From positions 1-17,348 of the forward strand of contig DASYQV010000231.1 of assembly GCA_036005125.1 (NCBI GenBank): DNA of 17,348 bases, given 5' to 3'. Position numbers and translations under genes: made by a program. Positions 9,010-15,369 of this stretch are shown in pieces. Position 1 is the first letter of the stretch. The number at the start of each line of letters is the position of its first letter. The notes under the pieces were generated by a model. That model had not been told where the DNA came from and ran no database searches. It worked only from the letters and a program-made list of their open reading frames with translations. This DNA is from DASYQV01 sp036005125. GTDB lineage: Bacteria; Acidobacteriota; Vicinamibacteria; Vicinamibacterales; UBA2999.

Positions 9010-10293
9010 TCATAGTCCCTGATGTCGCATCCGGGTCTCGGAGTCGAGAAGGAACCTGCCTGAAACCACGATCCGTTCTCCGGCTGCAAGACCTCTCACG
9101 ATTTCCACTCTTCCGCCCAATCGCCATCCCGTCTCGACCTCGCGCGGTTCGAACGCACCAGTCGCGCTCTCGACGAACACCGTCTTCTTCAGACCTGAAT
9201 CGAGAACCGCATCAATGGGAACCGCGATCGTTGGCGGCAGCGTGATAGCCACATCGACGTCGACGAACATGTCCGGGCGGAGAAGATAGCCGGGATTCTC
9301 GGCTTCGAGCCGAACTTTGACCGACTGACTGACCGGATCGAACTGCGGGAGCACCAGGCTGCTGACCCTGGCGCGAAGCGACGCCGTGCGGCCAGGCAGC
9401 GACACCTGCGCGATCATGCCGGGACGAACGTATTCCGCATCGGAGCCGAAGACGTCCGCCAGGATCCAGACGCGGCTGAGATCGGCAATGCGGTACAGCT
9501 CGTCGCCCTTCGCGAACTTCTGGCCGGCCGAGACGTGTCGCGCGAGCGCGAATCCGTGCGCCGGGGCAGTGATCCTGATGGTTGGCGGCACCTGTCGCGT
9601 CCGTCGGATCTCTTCGATTTGCAGGCTCGACATGCCAAGCGTCAGCAGCCTTTCGGTTGACTGCTGCAATCCGGCGGTCGCGAGCTCGATCTGCGCCGGC
9701 CCGTCGCCTGCTTTTCTGGCTCGCTCGAGGACGTCAACAGCAACGAGGTATGCCTGGATCGGCGAGCGGGCTTCCGGCGCTGAAAACGACGCCAGCCACT
9801 GGTCCTTGTCGACCTGACTTCCTGTCGTCACCGTCGAGATGTCGCGGACGAAACCGTCGATGCCGACGTCGACGTGATAGATCCGCGTTTCGTCCGGCGC
9901 GACGCGGCCGAAGAGATGCAGCTTTTCGGTTCCGGACGCCTGCTCCGCCGTGCTCACGCGCACGCCGATCAGCTGTTGCTTCTCGGCACTGATGTTGACG
10001 GTGCTCGCCTGGGGACGAATGTTGCTTGCAGCCGTACCGTCAGAAGCAGAGTGTTGTTGGCTGTCTTCGTAAACGGGTTCGAGCTGCATGCCGCAGTCGG
10101 GTGCGATTCCCGGCTTGTCCGACTTGTACGCGGGGTGCATCGGGTCGACGTAGTAGAGAATTTTGCGAGCGTGCACAGTCGCGGCGCTGACGCGCTCGGG
10201 CTCGTATTGCCAAGGGCCGATGAAAGACCCCGCGCCGAGTACGCCGATCGCGAGAACGGAGTAAATGATCTTGGTCATAGCGGTTGCTTTCAT
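9010..10293 (-). CDS. cusB: CusB-like periplasmic adaptor with metal-binding N-terminus
   Basis: Membrane-fusion protein of 427 residues that links an RND pump to an outer-membrane channel. A hydrophobic N-terminus (about 7-27) acts as signal or anchor. Next comes a small heavy-metal-binding module (about 46-76) with DPMHP (50-54) and PDCGMQL (65-71), the pattern seen in CusB-type adaptors and some copper ATPases. The barrel-sandwich halves are recognisable at about 145-172 and 240-275, with a helical hairpin between them, and the rest is the beta-barrel and membrane-proximal part ending in GERIVVSGRFLLDSETR. Two starts are possible, ATG 10293 and ATG 10278, and neither has a strong ribosome site; I keep the longer one. 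It lies 80 nt after the oxidase gene and 27 nt before the pump gene, so the three form one likely operon. No CusC gene is nearby. Confidence 0.9.
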   Translation of the reverse strand: MKATAMTKIIYSVLAIGVLGAGSFIGPWQYEPERVSAATVHARKILYYVDPMHPAYKSDKPGIAPDCGMQLEPVYEDSQQHSASDGTAASNIRPQASTVNISAEKQQLIGVRVSTAEQASGTEKLHLFGRVAPDETRIYHVDVGIDGFVRDISTVTTGSQVDKDQWLASFSAPEARSPIQAYLVAVDVLERARKAGDGPAQIELATAGLQQSTERLLTLGMSSLQIEEIRRTRQVPPTIRITAPAHGFALARHVSAGQKFAKGDELYRIADLSRVWILADVFGSDAEYVRPGMIAQVSLPGRTASLRARVSSLVLPQFDPVSQSVKVRLEAENPGYLLRPDMFVDVDVAITLPPTIAVPIDAVLDSGLKKTVFVESATGAFEPREVETGWRLGGRVEIVRGLAAGERIVVSGRFLLDSETRMRHQGL

Positions 10294-10311
10294 CTGTGAG
10301 GGCTGGATAAA

Positions 10312-10339
10312 GGGATTAGGGAATCAAATCCCTAATCCC
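10312..10339 (-). terminator. Strong hairpin between oxidase and adaptor genes
   Basis: GGGATTAGGGA (10312-10322) and TCCCTAATCCC (10329-10339) form a perfect 11-bp stem with a 6-nt loop. On the minus (coding) strand the 3' arm is followed by TTTAT, a short T-rich run. It may partly terminate transcription after the oxidase gene or stabilise the processed oxidase mRNA, giving lower cusBA expression. Which of these holds cannot be told from sequence. Confidence 0.6.
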
Positions 10340-10373
10340 CTGTTCCATGATCCCTACTCCTTACGAGTTGCCC

Positions 10374-12527
10374 CTAAGGCACGATCTCCCAACCGAACAT
10401 CATCGAGTGGTCTTCGTGCGCCAGGTTGTGGCAGTGCGCCACATACTTGCCCGTGAAGGTTCTGAACTTTCGGTAGATGACGACCTCATCGCCCGGGTCC
10501 AAGGCGACCACGTCCTCCCTCGACCGATCGTCCGGGTGCGGTCCGTTCGCAACTGAAGGACCGGAAGGTGGAGCAGTCGGTACTCCATTCCGTGAGAGGA
10601 CCTGGTGCTCCTCCTGGTGCATGTGAATCGGATGGATCCAGCCACCCGAGGTCTCGAGCGTCCAGACCTCCGCGCTGTTCTTGCGGGGGTACGCCCGCTG
10701 GATGCAGGGCGTGAAAGGCTGGCCGTTGATCAACCACTGACCCTCCGGGCCCAACGTGCTGCCGCCACGCTCCAGCTTGAACGCCCGATGCGGCAGCCTG
10801 TCCAACTCGTCGCGCGACGGCACGGGCGGCAGGTCACGCATCTTCCCACTGGGAATGAGGCTGTTGTCCGGCGCATCTTCACCGATAACGATCTTGATCA
10901 TCGGGACGCGGGTTGTTCCGCCGTCCGACTTGCGACCGTCGTCCATCTCCAGGGTGTTCACGAGATAGATGACGTCGCCTTTCGTGGTTGGAGTCCCGTC
11001 CATGTACCTGGTGAAATCCACGATCACCTCCTTGCGCTTTGCCGGGTAGAGCTTGAAGGAATCCCGGACGATCGGGAACGATAGGAGGCCGCCGTCGCTC
11101 GCGATCTGCCTGAACCGCATGCACTGCTCCCCGTCGGGGAGCTGGTACTGCCCCTGCCTCCCCGGGGCGGCCTGCGGGCCTCCGGTCGAACTCATGAGCA
11201 TGAATTCGTAGACCCGTGCGATCGACGCATCAAGAAAGCGGAAGCGATACTTCCGGCGCTTGACCTCGAGAACCGGATAGGCGACCCCGTTCACGGTGAA
11301 GACGTCGCCTACGAAGCCGTGATTCGGGAAGTGACGGAAGTACGTCTGCCCCCACCACTCCGGATGGGTCTCGCCGCAGCCGTTGTGAACGTCCTTGTGT
11401 GGCGTGACGCCGTCGTCCAGCGCGCAGTCAAAGAAGGCGAGCGGGATGTCGTAGTCGACGCGCCCCGTCGAGGGGTTCGGGACGCCAGGCAACCGGAGGC
11501 CCCTGGTCTCGTCGCCCGGGTCGCGAGTCGGATCGAGAATGGGGTAGAGGCCAACCATCCCCTTGTAGACGTTGGCACCGGTGTGGCCCTCCGTGTGGTC
11601 GTGGAACCACAGGGTCGACTGCATCTCCCTGGGGTCGCCATATGGCCAAAACCTCTGGATGTCCTGGGGATCAGTGGCCGCCCAGTTGAGGTAAAGGTTG
11701 TCGAGATACTCGGTTGGGTCGTAACCATGCTCGTTGAAGTTTGGATTCCCGTCGCTCTCCGGCGCCGTGTGGCCGTTGTGCAGGTGCGTGAGGAACCTCC
11801 AGTGCGGATCGCCGAAATCGCCACGATCGAGGTTGCAGGGGTTCTCGTGGAGGAGATTTTCGAACCGCACCAGGCACGGTTCCCCGTAGCGCGCATAGAT
11901 CATCGTCTTGGCGAAGTTGTGGAAACGCCCGTCGATGCGCGGCGGGTCGCAGGACTTCCCCTCCGGATCACCCTCACCGTTGAACGCATAGAGGGTGCTG
12001 GGCCGCAACGTTCTTTCTCCCACGATGCGGTCAACCGGGTGTGGGACCGGAAGACCGTTTGCGTCGATGGGCAACGCCCTCAACGAGGTGAAGTCGTGCG
12101 GTAACACCTCCAATTTGACCCGGTAAATGAGAGGGGCCGGCAGGTTGAGGTCAGACGGCCAGATCTGATGTGTACTAAGTCCGTGCGAGTCCTGCTTGTA
12201 GCGGTCCGGCGGGTTCTTCCATGTGTCGACGATCGACCTCGGTACCGGGGCCAGCGGCGCAGGGATCGGAAGTCGATCCCTGAACGCCGAACCCTTCACC
12301 ACCCCGTTCTCGACGTAACCACCGATCAGCGGACTGGTCGGGAAGACTTCGATCACATCTCCTCCCGCGCACGCCGCCGGTTCCATCGCAGGGGGCTTGC
12401 ACTGGTCCAATGAGTACTGACCGAAGGCCGGGGTCGTTCGGAGACCCGCGACGGAGCCAACCACCACCCCTCCTGTCAGCTTGAGCAGGTCCCGCCTGCT
12501 CAATCGATGAACGTTGCTCTTGCCCAT
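10374..12527 (-). CDS. Tat-exported CotA-like multicopper oxidase
   Basis: Three-domain multicopper oxidase of 717 residues. It would oxidise a substrate (Cu(I), Mn(II) or a phenol are typical) while reducing oxygen to water. All copper ligands are present: HLHNGH (H248, H250), WFHDH (H309, H311), HPIHMH (H632, H635, H637) and HCHNLAHEDHSM (H698, C699, H700, H704, axial M709). The N-terminus has a Tat signal, SRRDLLKLTGG (10-20), ending near AFGQ (34-37), so it is exported folded to the periplasm. ATG 12527 is chosen because GAGGAG lies 8 nt upstream (12536-12541); the TTG at 12563 has no such support. It is about 200 residues longer than Bacillus CotA, closer to phenoxazinone-synthase-sized relatives. 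As first gene of a CusBA operon it likely detoxifies periplasmic Cu(I). A sigma-54-like promoter lies about 105 nt upstream. Confidence 0.93.
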   Translation of the reverse strand: MGKSNVHRLSRRDLLKLTGGVVVGSVAGLRTTPAFGQYSLDQCKPPAMEPAACAGGDVIEVFPTSPLIGGYVENGVVKGSAFRDRLPIPAPLAPVPRSIVDTWKNPPDRYKQDSHGLSTHQIWPSDLNLPAPLIYRVKLEVLPHDFTSLRALPIDANGLPVPHPVDRIVGERTLRPSTLYAFNGEGDPEGKSCDPPRIDGRFHNFAKTMIYARYGEPCLVRFENLLHENPCNLDRGDFGDPHWRFLTHLHNGHTAPESDGNPNFNEHGYDPTEYLDNLYLNWAATDPQDIQRFWPYGDPREMQSTLWFHDHTEGHTGANVYKGMVGLYPILDPTRDPGDETRGLRLPGVPNPSTGRVDYDIPLAFFDCALDDGVTPHKDVHNGCGETHPEWWGQTYFRHFPNHGFVGDVFTVNGVAYPVLEVKRRKYRFRFLDASIARVYEFMLMSSTGGPQAAPGRQGQYQLPDGEQCMRFRQIASDGGLLSFPIVRDSFKLYPAKRKEVIVDFTRYMDGTPTTKGDVIYLVNTLEMDDGRKSDGGTTRVPMIKIVIGEDAPDNSLIPSGKMRDLPPVPSRDELDRLPHRAFKLERGGSTLGPEGQWLINGQPFTPCIQRAYPRKNSAEVWTLETSGGWIHPIHMHQEEHQVLSRNGVPTAPPSGPSVANGPHPDDRSREDVVALDPGDEVVIYRKFRTFTGKYVAHCHNLAHEDHSMMFGWEIVP

Positions 12528-12643
12528 GCTGGTCACTCCTCGTCTGGAGGAACGGGATGCCAACCATCACCGTGTCGCGCGACCACTTGGCGAATATCGC
12601 GCTTCGGTCGGCTCGCGTGTCCTGCTCTGTGGCCGCACACATG

Positions 12644-12659
12644 GGCAATGAATCTGCCA
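12644..12659 (-). promoter_or_regulatory. Sigma-54-type promoter candidate for the copper operon
   Basis: On the minus strand the sequence is TGGCAGATTCATTGCC, against the consensus TGGCACG-N4-TTGCW. It matches TGGCA and TTGC exactly, with the -24 GG (12658-12657) and -12 GC (12646-12645) at correct spacing. The expected start of transcription is near 12633, leaving a leader of about 105 nt before the oxidase ATG. This is the best sigma-54 match I found by eye. Confidence 0.6.
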
Positions 12660-12779
12660 TCAGTCGACACCTGCGACGGGTCTGGTGTGTCGGACGGCAA
12701 CTGCTTGAAATGGAGACCATTAGCGGTGACAGCCTGGTTCGCTGAGGAAAGTGCGTGGGCTCGGATGACGAGTCCGGAC

Positions 12780-12810
12780 CTATCCGATCAGATAGCGACC
12801 TATCCGAGCG
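12780..12810. promoter_or_regulatory. Enhancer-like palindrome array, copy 1
   Basis: CTATCCGATCAGATAG (12780-12795) is one base from the perfect palindrome CTATCCGATCGGATAG. A further half-site, CTATCCGAGCG, follows at 12800-12810. It lies about 147-177 bp upstream of the predicted oxidase transcription start, the usual range for binding of a sigma-54 activator. A near copy occurs at 13797-13828. Confidence 0.5.
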
Positions 12811-12919
12811 TGCGCGGGCGCTGCGCTCCTGAATCGAGCAGCGCCGCGAACAACGACGCGACGCTCGGCGAATGCCGAAACGCGATCTCGTTTGCCAGAA
12901 AAGCAGCATCTGACGGGAG

Positions 12920-13155
12920 TCAGATCGTTACGATCGCCGTCACATTGGACGTGGCGACGCACTCACGAGATACGTGAAAGTATCCGAGCCGCTGGAATTG
13001 GGCCAAGGAGTGTCCGAGAACGATCCGTCGGAGAAGGGAACCAGGCTGCCTTTCGTCGGACTCGTGATCCGATGGAACGTGAGCGTGTCGCGGTCGACGT
13101 CCTGATCGTAGTCCCGCAGCCGGGGAGCGACCCTGAGTCCACGGCCCTGAAGCAC
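12920..13155 (-). pseudogene. Remnant of a cadherin-like tandem-repeat surface protein
   Basis: On the minus strand this stretch encodes DRDTLTFHRITSPTKGSLVP, then SDGSFSDTPWPNSSGSDTFTYLVS, the hallmark of cadherin-like/VCBS-type tandem repeats of large secreted adhesins. The frame then changes near 12953-12958. A different frame continues with CVATSNVTAIVTI and stops at 12920, which is how such a repeat normally ends. A stop codon lies directly upstream of the GTG at 13155, so the long N-terminal part is missing. The gene is therefore truncated and frameshifted. The repeat family call is fairly safe; the original protein is unknown. Confidence 0.65.
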
Positions 13156-13219
13156 CCTCTAGGCGTCTCTTTCAGCGACCGGGACATCGTGCCGGGATGA
13201 CTTTGATCGCTGGCCGTGA

Positions 13220-13423
13220 TCACGTCAGGCACACAGGCGGAGGCTTGACCGGCGCCCTCAATTCGGCTGCTAGGCCCTTCGGCCGCTGCGCCTCGTCGAA
13301 CTGACCGTAGAATCGGTCCCAGTCCTCCAGCTTCGGTCGCGCGATCGCCGGGGCGGACTCGACGAGCATCCGCTCGAACTCCGTCGCCAGCGCGCGGTCT
13401 AGCACGAATGCCTGTGAAGCCAT
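13220..13423 (-). CDS. Small hypothetical protein
   Basis: Possible protein of 67 residues starting MASQAFVLDRALATEFERML and ending PPPVCLT. I do not recognise it. The start at ATG 13423 is supported by GAGGTG shortly upstream; the frame stays open further upstream to 13507 but that extension has no ribosome site. There is no signal peptide or membrane segment; the composition is charged and helical, with a proline-rich tail. It sits next to the adhesin remnant and the inverted-repeat cluster, so it may be a cassette or element gene, or a fragment of a larger decayed gene. Confidence is low because it is short and isolated. Confidence 0.35.
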   Translation of the reverse strand: MASQAFVLDRALATEFERMLVESAPAIARPKLEDWDRFYGQFDEAQRPKGLAAELRAPVKPPPVCLT

Positions 13424-13604
13424 GATCCACCTCGCGAATCCACGGTTTGCGCCATGGATGCCTTCCGCGTTTCGCAACCGCCGTACCAGAAGGCACCAGT
13501 TCGCCAACTCAGAGGCGGCTGCCGTAACCTCTTGGTGCGGAAGATAATCGCCAGACTGAATGCAGACTGAAGGGAGTGCGTATGGAGGCGCCAGCAGGGC
13601 GCGA

Positions 13605-13709
13605 CTCTAACCAGCCAAGGGGCTCCGCCCCTTGATATCTTCCACCCCAACGCGCCAAAAACGCGCGTTGGGGACCCCGGGCCGGGCAGAGCGCGTCGGC
13701 TGGTTAGAC
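13605..13709. repeat. attC-like inverted-repeat structure
   Basis: TCTAACCAGCC (13606-13616) and GGCTGGTTAGA (13698-13708) are perfect 11-bp complements. They enclose two strong hairpins: AAGGGGC/GCCCCTT (617-623/627-633, loop TCC) and CCCCAACGCG/CGCGTTGGGG (645-654/664-673), all within 13,6xx. The right end GTTAGAC (13703-13709) fits the integron attC core GTTRRRY; the left end CTCTAAC misses RYYYAAC by one base. The size (105 bp) is in the attC range. No integron integrase is in the window. Confidence 0.4.
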
Positions 13710-13720
13710 CAGCATCTTTT

Positions 13721-13737
13721 GGCGCGCTTCGCGCGCC
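13721..13737. repeat. Short GC hairpin
   Basis: GGCGCGC-TTC-GCGCGCC is a perfect 7-bp stem with a 3-nt loop, 11 bp after the attC-like structure. It is part of a run of inverted repeats between 13606 and 13828. Confidence 0.7.
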
Positions 13738-13741
13738 TAGG

Positions 13742-13795
13742 CCGTTATGCGGTCGCACAACGTGTACAAAATTCGCCTTTCGGACCGCATAACGG
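13742..13795. repeat. 13-bp inverted repeat with CGTTATGC core
   Basis: CCGTTATGCGGTC (13742-13754) and GACCGCATAACGG (13783-13795) are perfect complements with a 28-nt loop. The flanking TAG/CTA adds three pairs after one mismatch. It could be a second recombination-type site, an operator or a transposon end. Confidence 0.7.
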
Positions 13796-13796
13796 G

Positions 13797-13828
13797 CTAA
13801 CCGATCGGATAGACAGCCTATCCGATCG
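13797..13828. promoter_or_regulatory. Enhancer-like palindrome array, copy 2
   Basis: CTAACCGATCGGATAG (13797-13812) is one base from the perfect palindrome CTATCCGATCGGATAG, and a half-site CTATCCGATCG follows at 13818-13828. The layout and the GTGCG that follows match copy 1 at 12780. It lies about 80-113 bp upstream of the predicted start for the receiver-like gene. Confidence 0.5.
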
Positions 13829-13883
13829 TGCGGGGCGCGGACTCAACACCACTCGAATCGCGCGCGTCTACCGCTGTCTTGCG

Positions 13884-13899
13884 CGGTACCCACTTTGCC
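13884..13899 (+). promoter_or_regulatory. Sigma-54-type promoter candidate for the receiver-like gene
   Basis: CGGTACCCACTTTGCC keeps the -24 GG (13885-13886), the -12 GC (13897-13898) and TTGC at the proper spacing, with four mismatches elsewhere to TGGCACG-N4-TTGCW. The expected transcript starts near 13910, about 22 nt before the ATG. Confidence 0.45.
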
Positions 13900-13931
13900 A
13901 CTGCATGTGACAGCTGTTGGGAGAGCCAGCC

Positions 13932-14282
13932 ATGAAGCGCAACGCCAGAACGGTTGTCGTCGTGAGCAACCAACTCGATCGCTCGCCTGTGCTGGAGAGT
14001 CTGGCCAATGACCCGGACTGCGACCTAATCGTCGTCGAATCGTTCGCCAACGCCTACTCCTCGATCAGGCGGCTCATCCCCGAGATGGTCATCGTTTGCC
14101 TGGACATCGACGACATGGCGGCATTTCAGGTGCTTTCGATGTTGACCAACGACAGCGCCATCTCGCGCGTGCGGGTCGTGATGCACATCACGACGGGTCA
14201 GCAGCGCGGACAGCACCAGGCAGTCACGAACGTCGATGAATTCATACCTCGCATGCCGCTTGCCCCCCCAGCCATGAATTGA
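13932..14282 (+). CDS. Single-domain receiver-like protein with degenerate active site
   Basis: Protein of 116 residues resembling a response-regulator receiver domain. Strand 1 is TVVVVSNQ (7-14), strand 3 is EMVIVCLDI (51-59) with D58 at the phosphoacceptor position, and strand 4 is RVRVVMHITTG (79-89). The conserved acidic pair after strand 1 is replaced by SNQ, and the conserved lysine before the last loop (normally KP) reads RMP at 107-109. It therefore probably cannot bind Mg2+ and be phosphorylated normally, and may work as a pseudo-receiver or protein-docking module. There is no output domain. ATG 13932 has GGGAG upstream; the in-frame TTG at 13917 is less likely. A sigma-54-type promoter and enhancer-like palindromes precede it. 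No histidine kinase is adjacent. Confidence 0.75.
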   Translation: MKRNARTVVVVSNQLDRSPVLESLANDPDCDLIVVESFANAYSSIRRLIPEMVIVCLDIDDMAAFQVLSMLTNDSAISRVRVVMHITTGQQRGQHQAVTNVDEFIPRMPLAPPAMN

Positions 14283-14298
14283 TCGCCCGCGCCATGGT

Positions 14299-14320
14299 GA
14301 CAGGCTTCGTCTGTTTTCTT
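14299..14320 (+). terminator. Intrinsic terminator candidate after the receiver-like gene
   Basis: ACAGGC-TTC-GTCTGT (14300-14314) forms a 6-bp stem with one G-T pair and a 3-nt loop, and runs into TTTTCTT. It begins 17 nt after the stop codon. Confidence 0.5.
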
Positions 14321-14371
14321 ACTGGGGAGTCTACGACAAAGCGGCGCGAATGCGGTTTTCGGACACTACGC

Positions 14372-14385
14372 GATCAGGCCTGATC
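14372..14385. repeat. 14-bp perfect palindrome
   Basis: GATCAGGCCTGATC is self-complementary. It lies in the 195-bp gap between the receiver-like gene and the cupin gene, which converge. Possible protein-binding site or chance. Confidence 0.6.
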
Positions 14386-14477
14386 AATCCACCGTGCGCA
14401 GCCCGCACGCCCATCGCGGTCGACCACCAGGCCGACCTGCTGGCGACGCCGAATCACGGGTTCCGATTCAGCACGAC

Positions 14478-14972
14478 TCACCGCGGTGACACGGCATTGT
14501 CGGCGAGCGGTATGAAGAGTGAAATCCGATCTTTGGTGCCAACCGCGCGCGAGATGTGACCCTGGCCGGTCGTGTCTTCCGCCAGCAGGATGTGACCGGG
14601 GCCCAGATGGAGCTTCTTGCCGCCGTCCAGCTCGATCTCGCTTTCACCGCTGAGCGTGACCACGAACTGGCGCCGTGGTGCGGCGTGCCAGTCGATGTAG
14701 TAGTCCTGGTTGGTGCGCCGGAACTGCAGGCTCGTGACCGCGACGGGTGCCGCCACCTCGGTCCCACGTCCCTGCGGCTTGAGCGGGACTTCGTATTCCT
14801 CGGCGTGCGTCTTCCCATCCGACCCTGTATAGATCCGCGTAATCTTCACGGGGGTTCGGTCTTGTACCCGCTGAGCAAAGAGTGGCTCGCCGTTCAACCA
14901 CTTGGGAGCCGTAATCACAATGAGCGTCGGAATCCACCCCAACATCAACAGAGCGGATAGCGGCTTTTTCAT
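14478..14972 (-). CDS. Exported cupin-domain protein
   Basis: Protein of 164 residues. An N-terminal hydrophobic stretch after MKKP (about 5-22) is a signal peptide or membrane anchor, so the rest should lie outside the cytoplasm. The C-terminal half is one cupin barrel (about 90-155): DYYIDWHAAPRRQFVVTLSG followed by LGPGHILLAEDTTGQGH, a pattern of a known group of small cupins. H96, Q102 and H139 are possible metal or ligand positions, but the classic first histidine pair is not intact, so a binding rather than catalytic role is possible. The start at ATG 14972 is supported by AGAGG about 8 nt upstream; the longer frame to 15017 lacks support and would put the signal inside. It stands alone, converging on the receiver-like gene. 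The substrate is unknown. Confidence 0.8.
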   Translation of the reverse strand: MKKPLSALLMLGWIPTLIVITAPKWLNGEPLFAQRVQDRTPVKITRIYTGSDGKTHAEEYEVPLKPQGRGTEVAAPVAVTSLQFRRTNQDYYIDWHAAPRRQFVVTLSGESEIELDGGKKLHLGPGHILLAEDTTGQGHISRAVGTKDRISLFIPLADNAVSPR

Positions 14973-15106
14973 GATGACGCCTCTTAGAACTGGAGATTGC
15001 ACCTGGGCTGTCGACAACAGCGTCGCCGAGCCAAGATTGAGCGACCGGTTCGGGAGATGGCGACCACGCTACTCCAGCGCGGCCGTCCGATTCAAGGAGA
15101 AATGCC

Positions 15107-15295
15107 GTGAAGCACCGAGTTTCCCTGCCCCTCATGTCGATCGCCCTGACGACGCTCTCCTCGTGCAGGCGAACGGATGGGACGTCCTCACTCAGATGTG
15201 GGGAGGGTGTGTCTCTCGTGTCTCCGATGCGACCCGATCACTTCGGCTTGTGGCCAAACTCTCGCTCTCGGATGTCCGGCCACAACCCGAACTGA
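15107..15295 (+). CDS. Possible small lipoprotein or remnant
   Basis: GTG start with a strong AAGGAG ribosome site (15094-15099) 7 nt upstream. The first 20 residues, MKHRVSLPLMSIALTTLSSC, form a lipoprotein-type signal with a lipobox-like LSSC. The remaining 42 residues are rich in Ser, Arg and Pro and look unlike a folded domain, so the original gene may have been frameshifted or truncated soon after its signal peptide. The frame ends at 15295 with no recognisable domain. It lies divergent from the cupin gene and just before the quinoprotein pseudogene. Confidence 0.35.
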   Translation: MKHRVSLPLMSIALTTLSSCRRTDGTSSLRCGEGVSLVSPMRPDHFGLWPNSRSRMSGHNPN

Positions 15296-15333
15296 TTCCC
15301 TTCGATACATGCAAAATTACATATTCCAATCAG

Positions 15334-15354
15334 GAATCACGAATCACGAATCAC
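15334..15354. repeat. Three tandem GAATCAC heptamers
   Basis: GAATCAC is repeated three times without mismatch at 15334-15340, 15341-15347 and 15348-15354, just past the 3' end of the quinoprotein pseudogene. A related AATCAG precedes it. Confidence 0.9.
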
Positions 15355-15369
15355 ACATAGCCCTGGTCC

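Larger units (their letters stand above)
12528..12919. other. Gene-poor region upstream of the multicopper oxidase
   Basis: About 390 bases without a convincing gene. It carries the oxidase ribosome site, a sigma-54-type promoter candidate on the minus strand (12644-12659), an enhancer-like palindrome array (12780-12810) and a hairpin with arms GGCGCTGC (12817-12824) and GCAGCGCC (12838-12845). Open frames here lack homology I can recognise. Confidence 0.6.

Noticed and set aside
7717..9015. Plus-strand frame of 432 codons
   Set aside because: Also antisense to the CusA-like gene; composition typical of a shadow frame.
12557..12745. Plus-strand 62-codon frame with a GGAGG ribosome site
   Set aside because: It runs through the oxidase promoter in antisense and shows no homology I recognise; possible but unsupported.
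12507..12977. Plus-strand 156-codon frame over the oxidase upstream region
   Set aside because: Overlaps the oxidase start, promoter, enhancer array and adhesin remnant; no ribosome site or domain.
12979..12988. Another TATCCGA half-site
   Set aside because: Single half-site inside the adhesin remnant, explained by coding sequence and without a palindrome.
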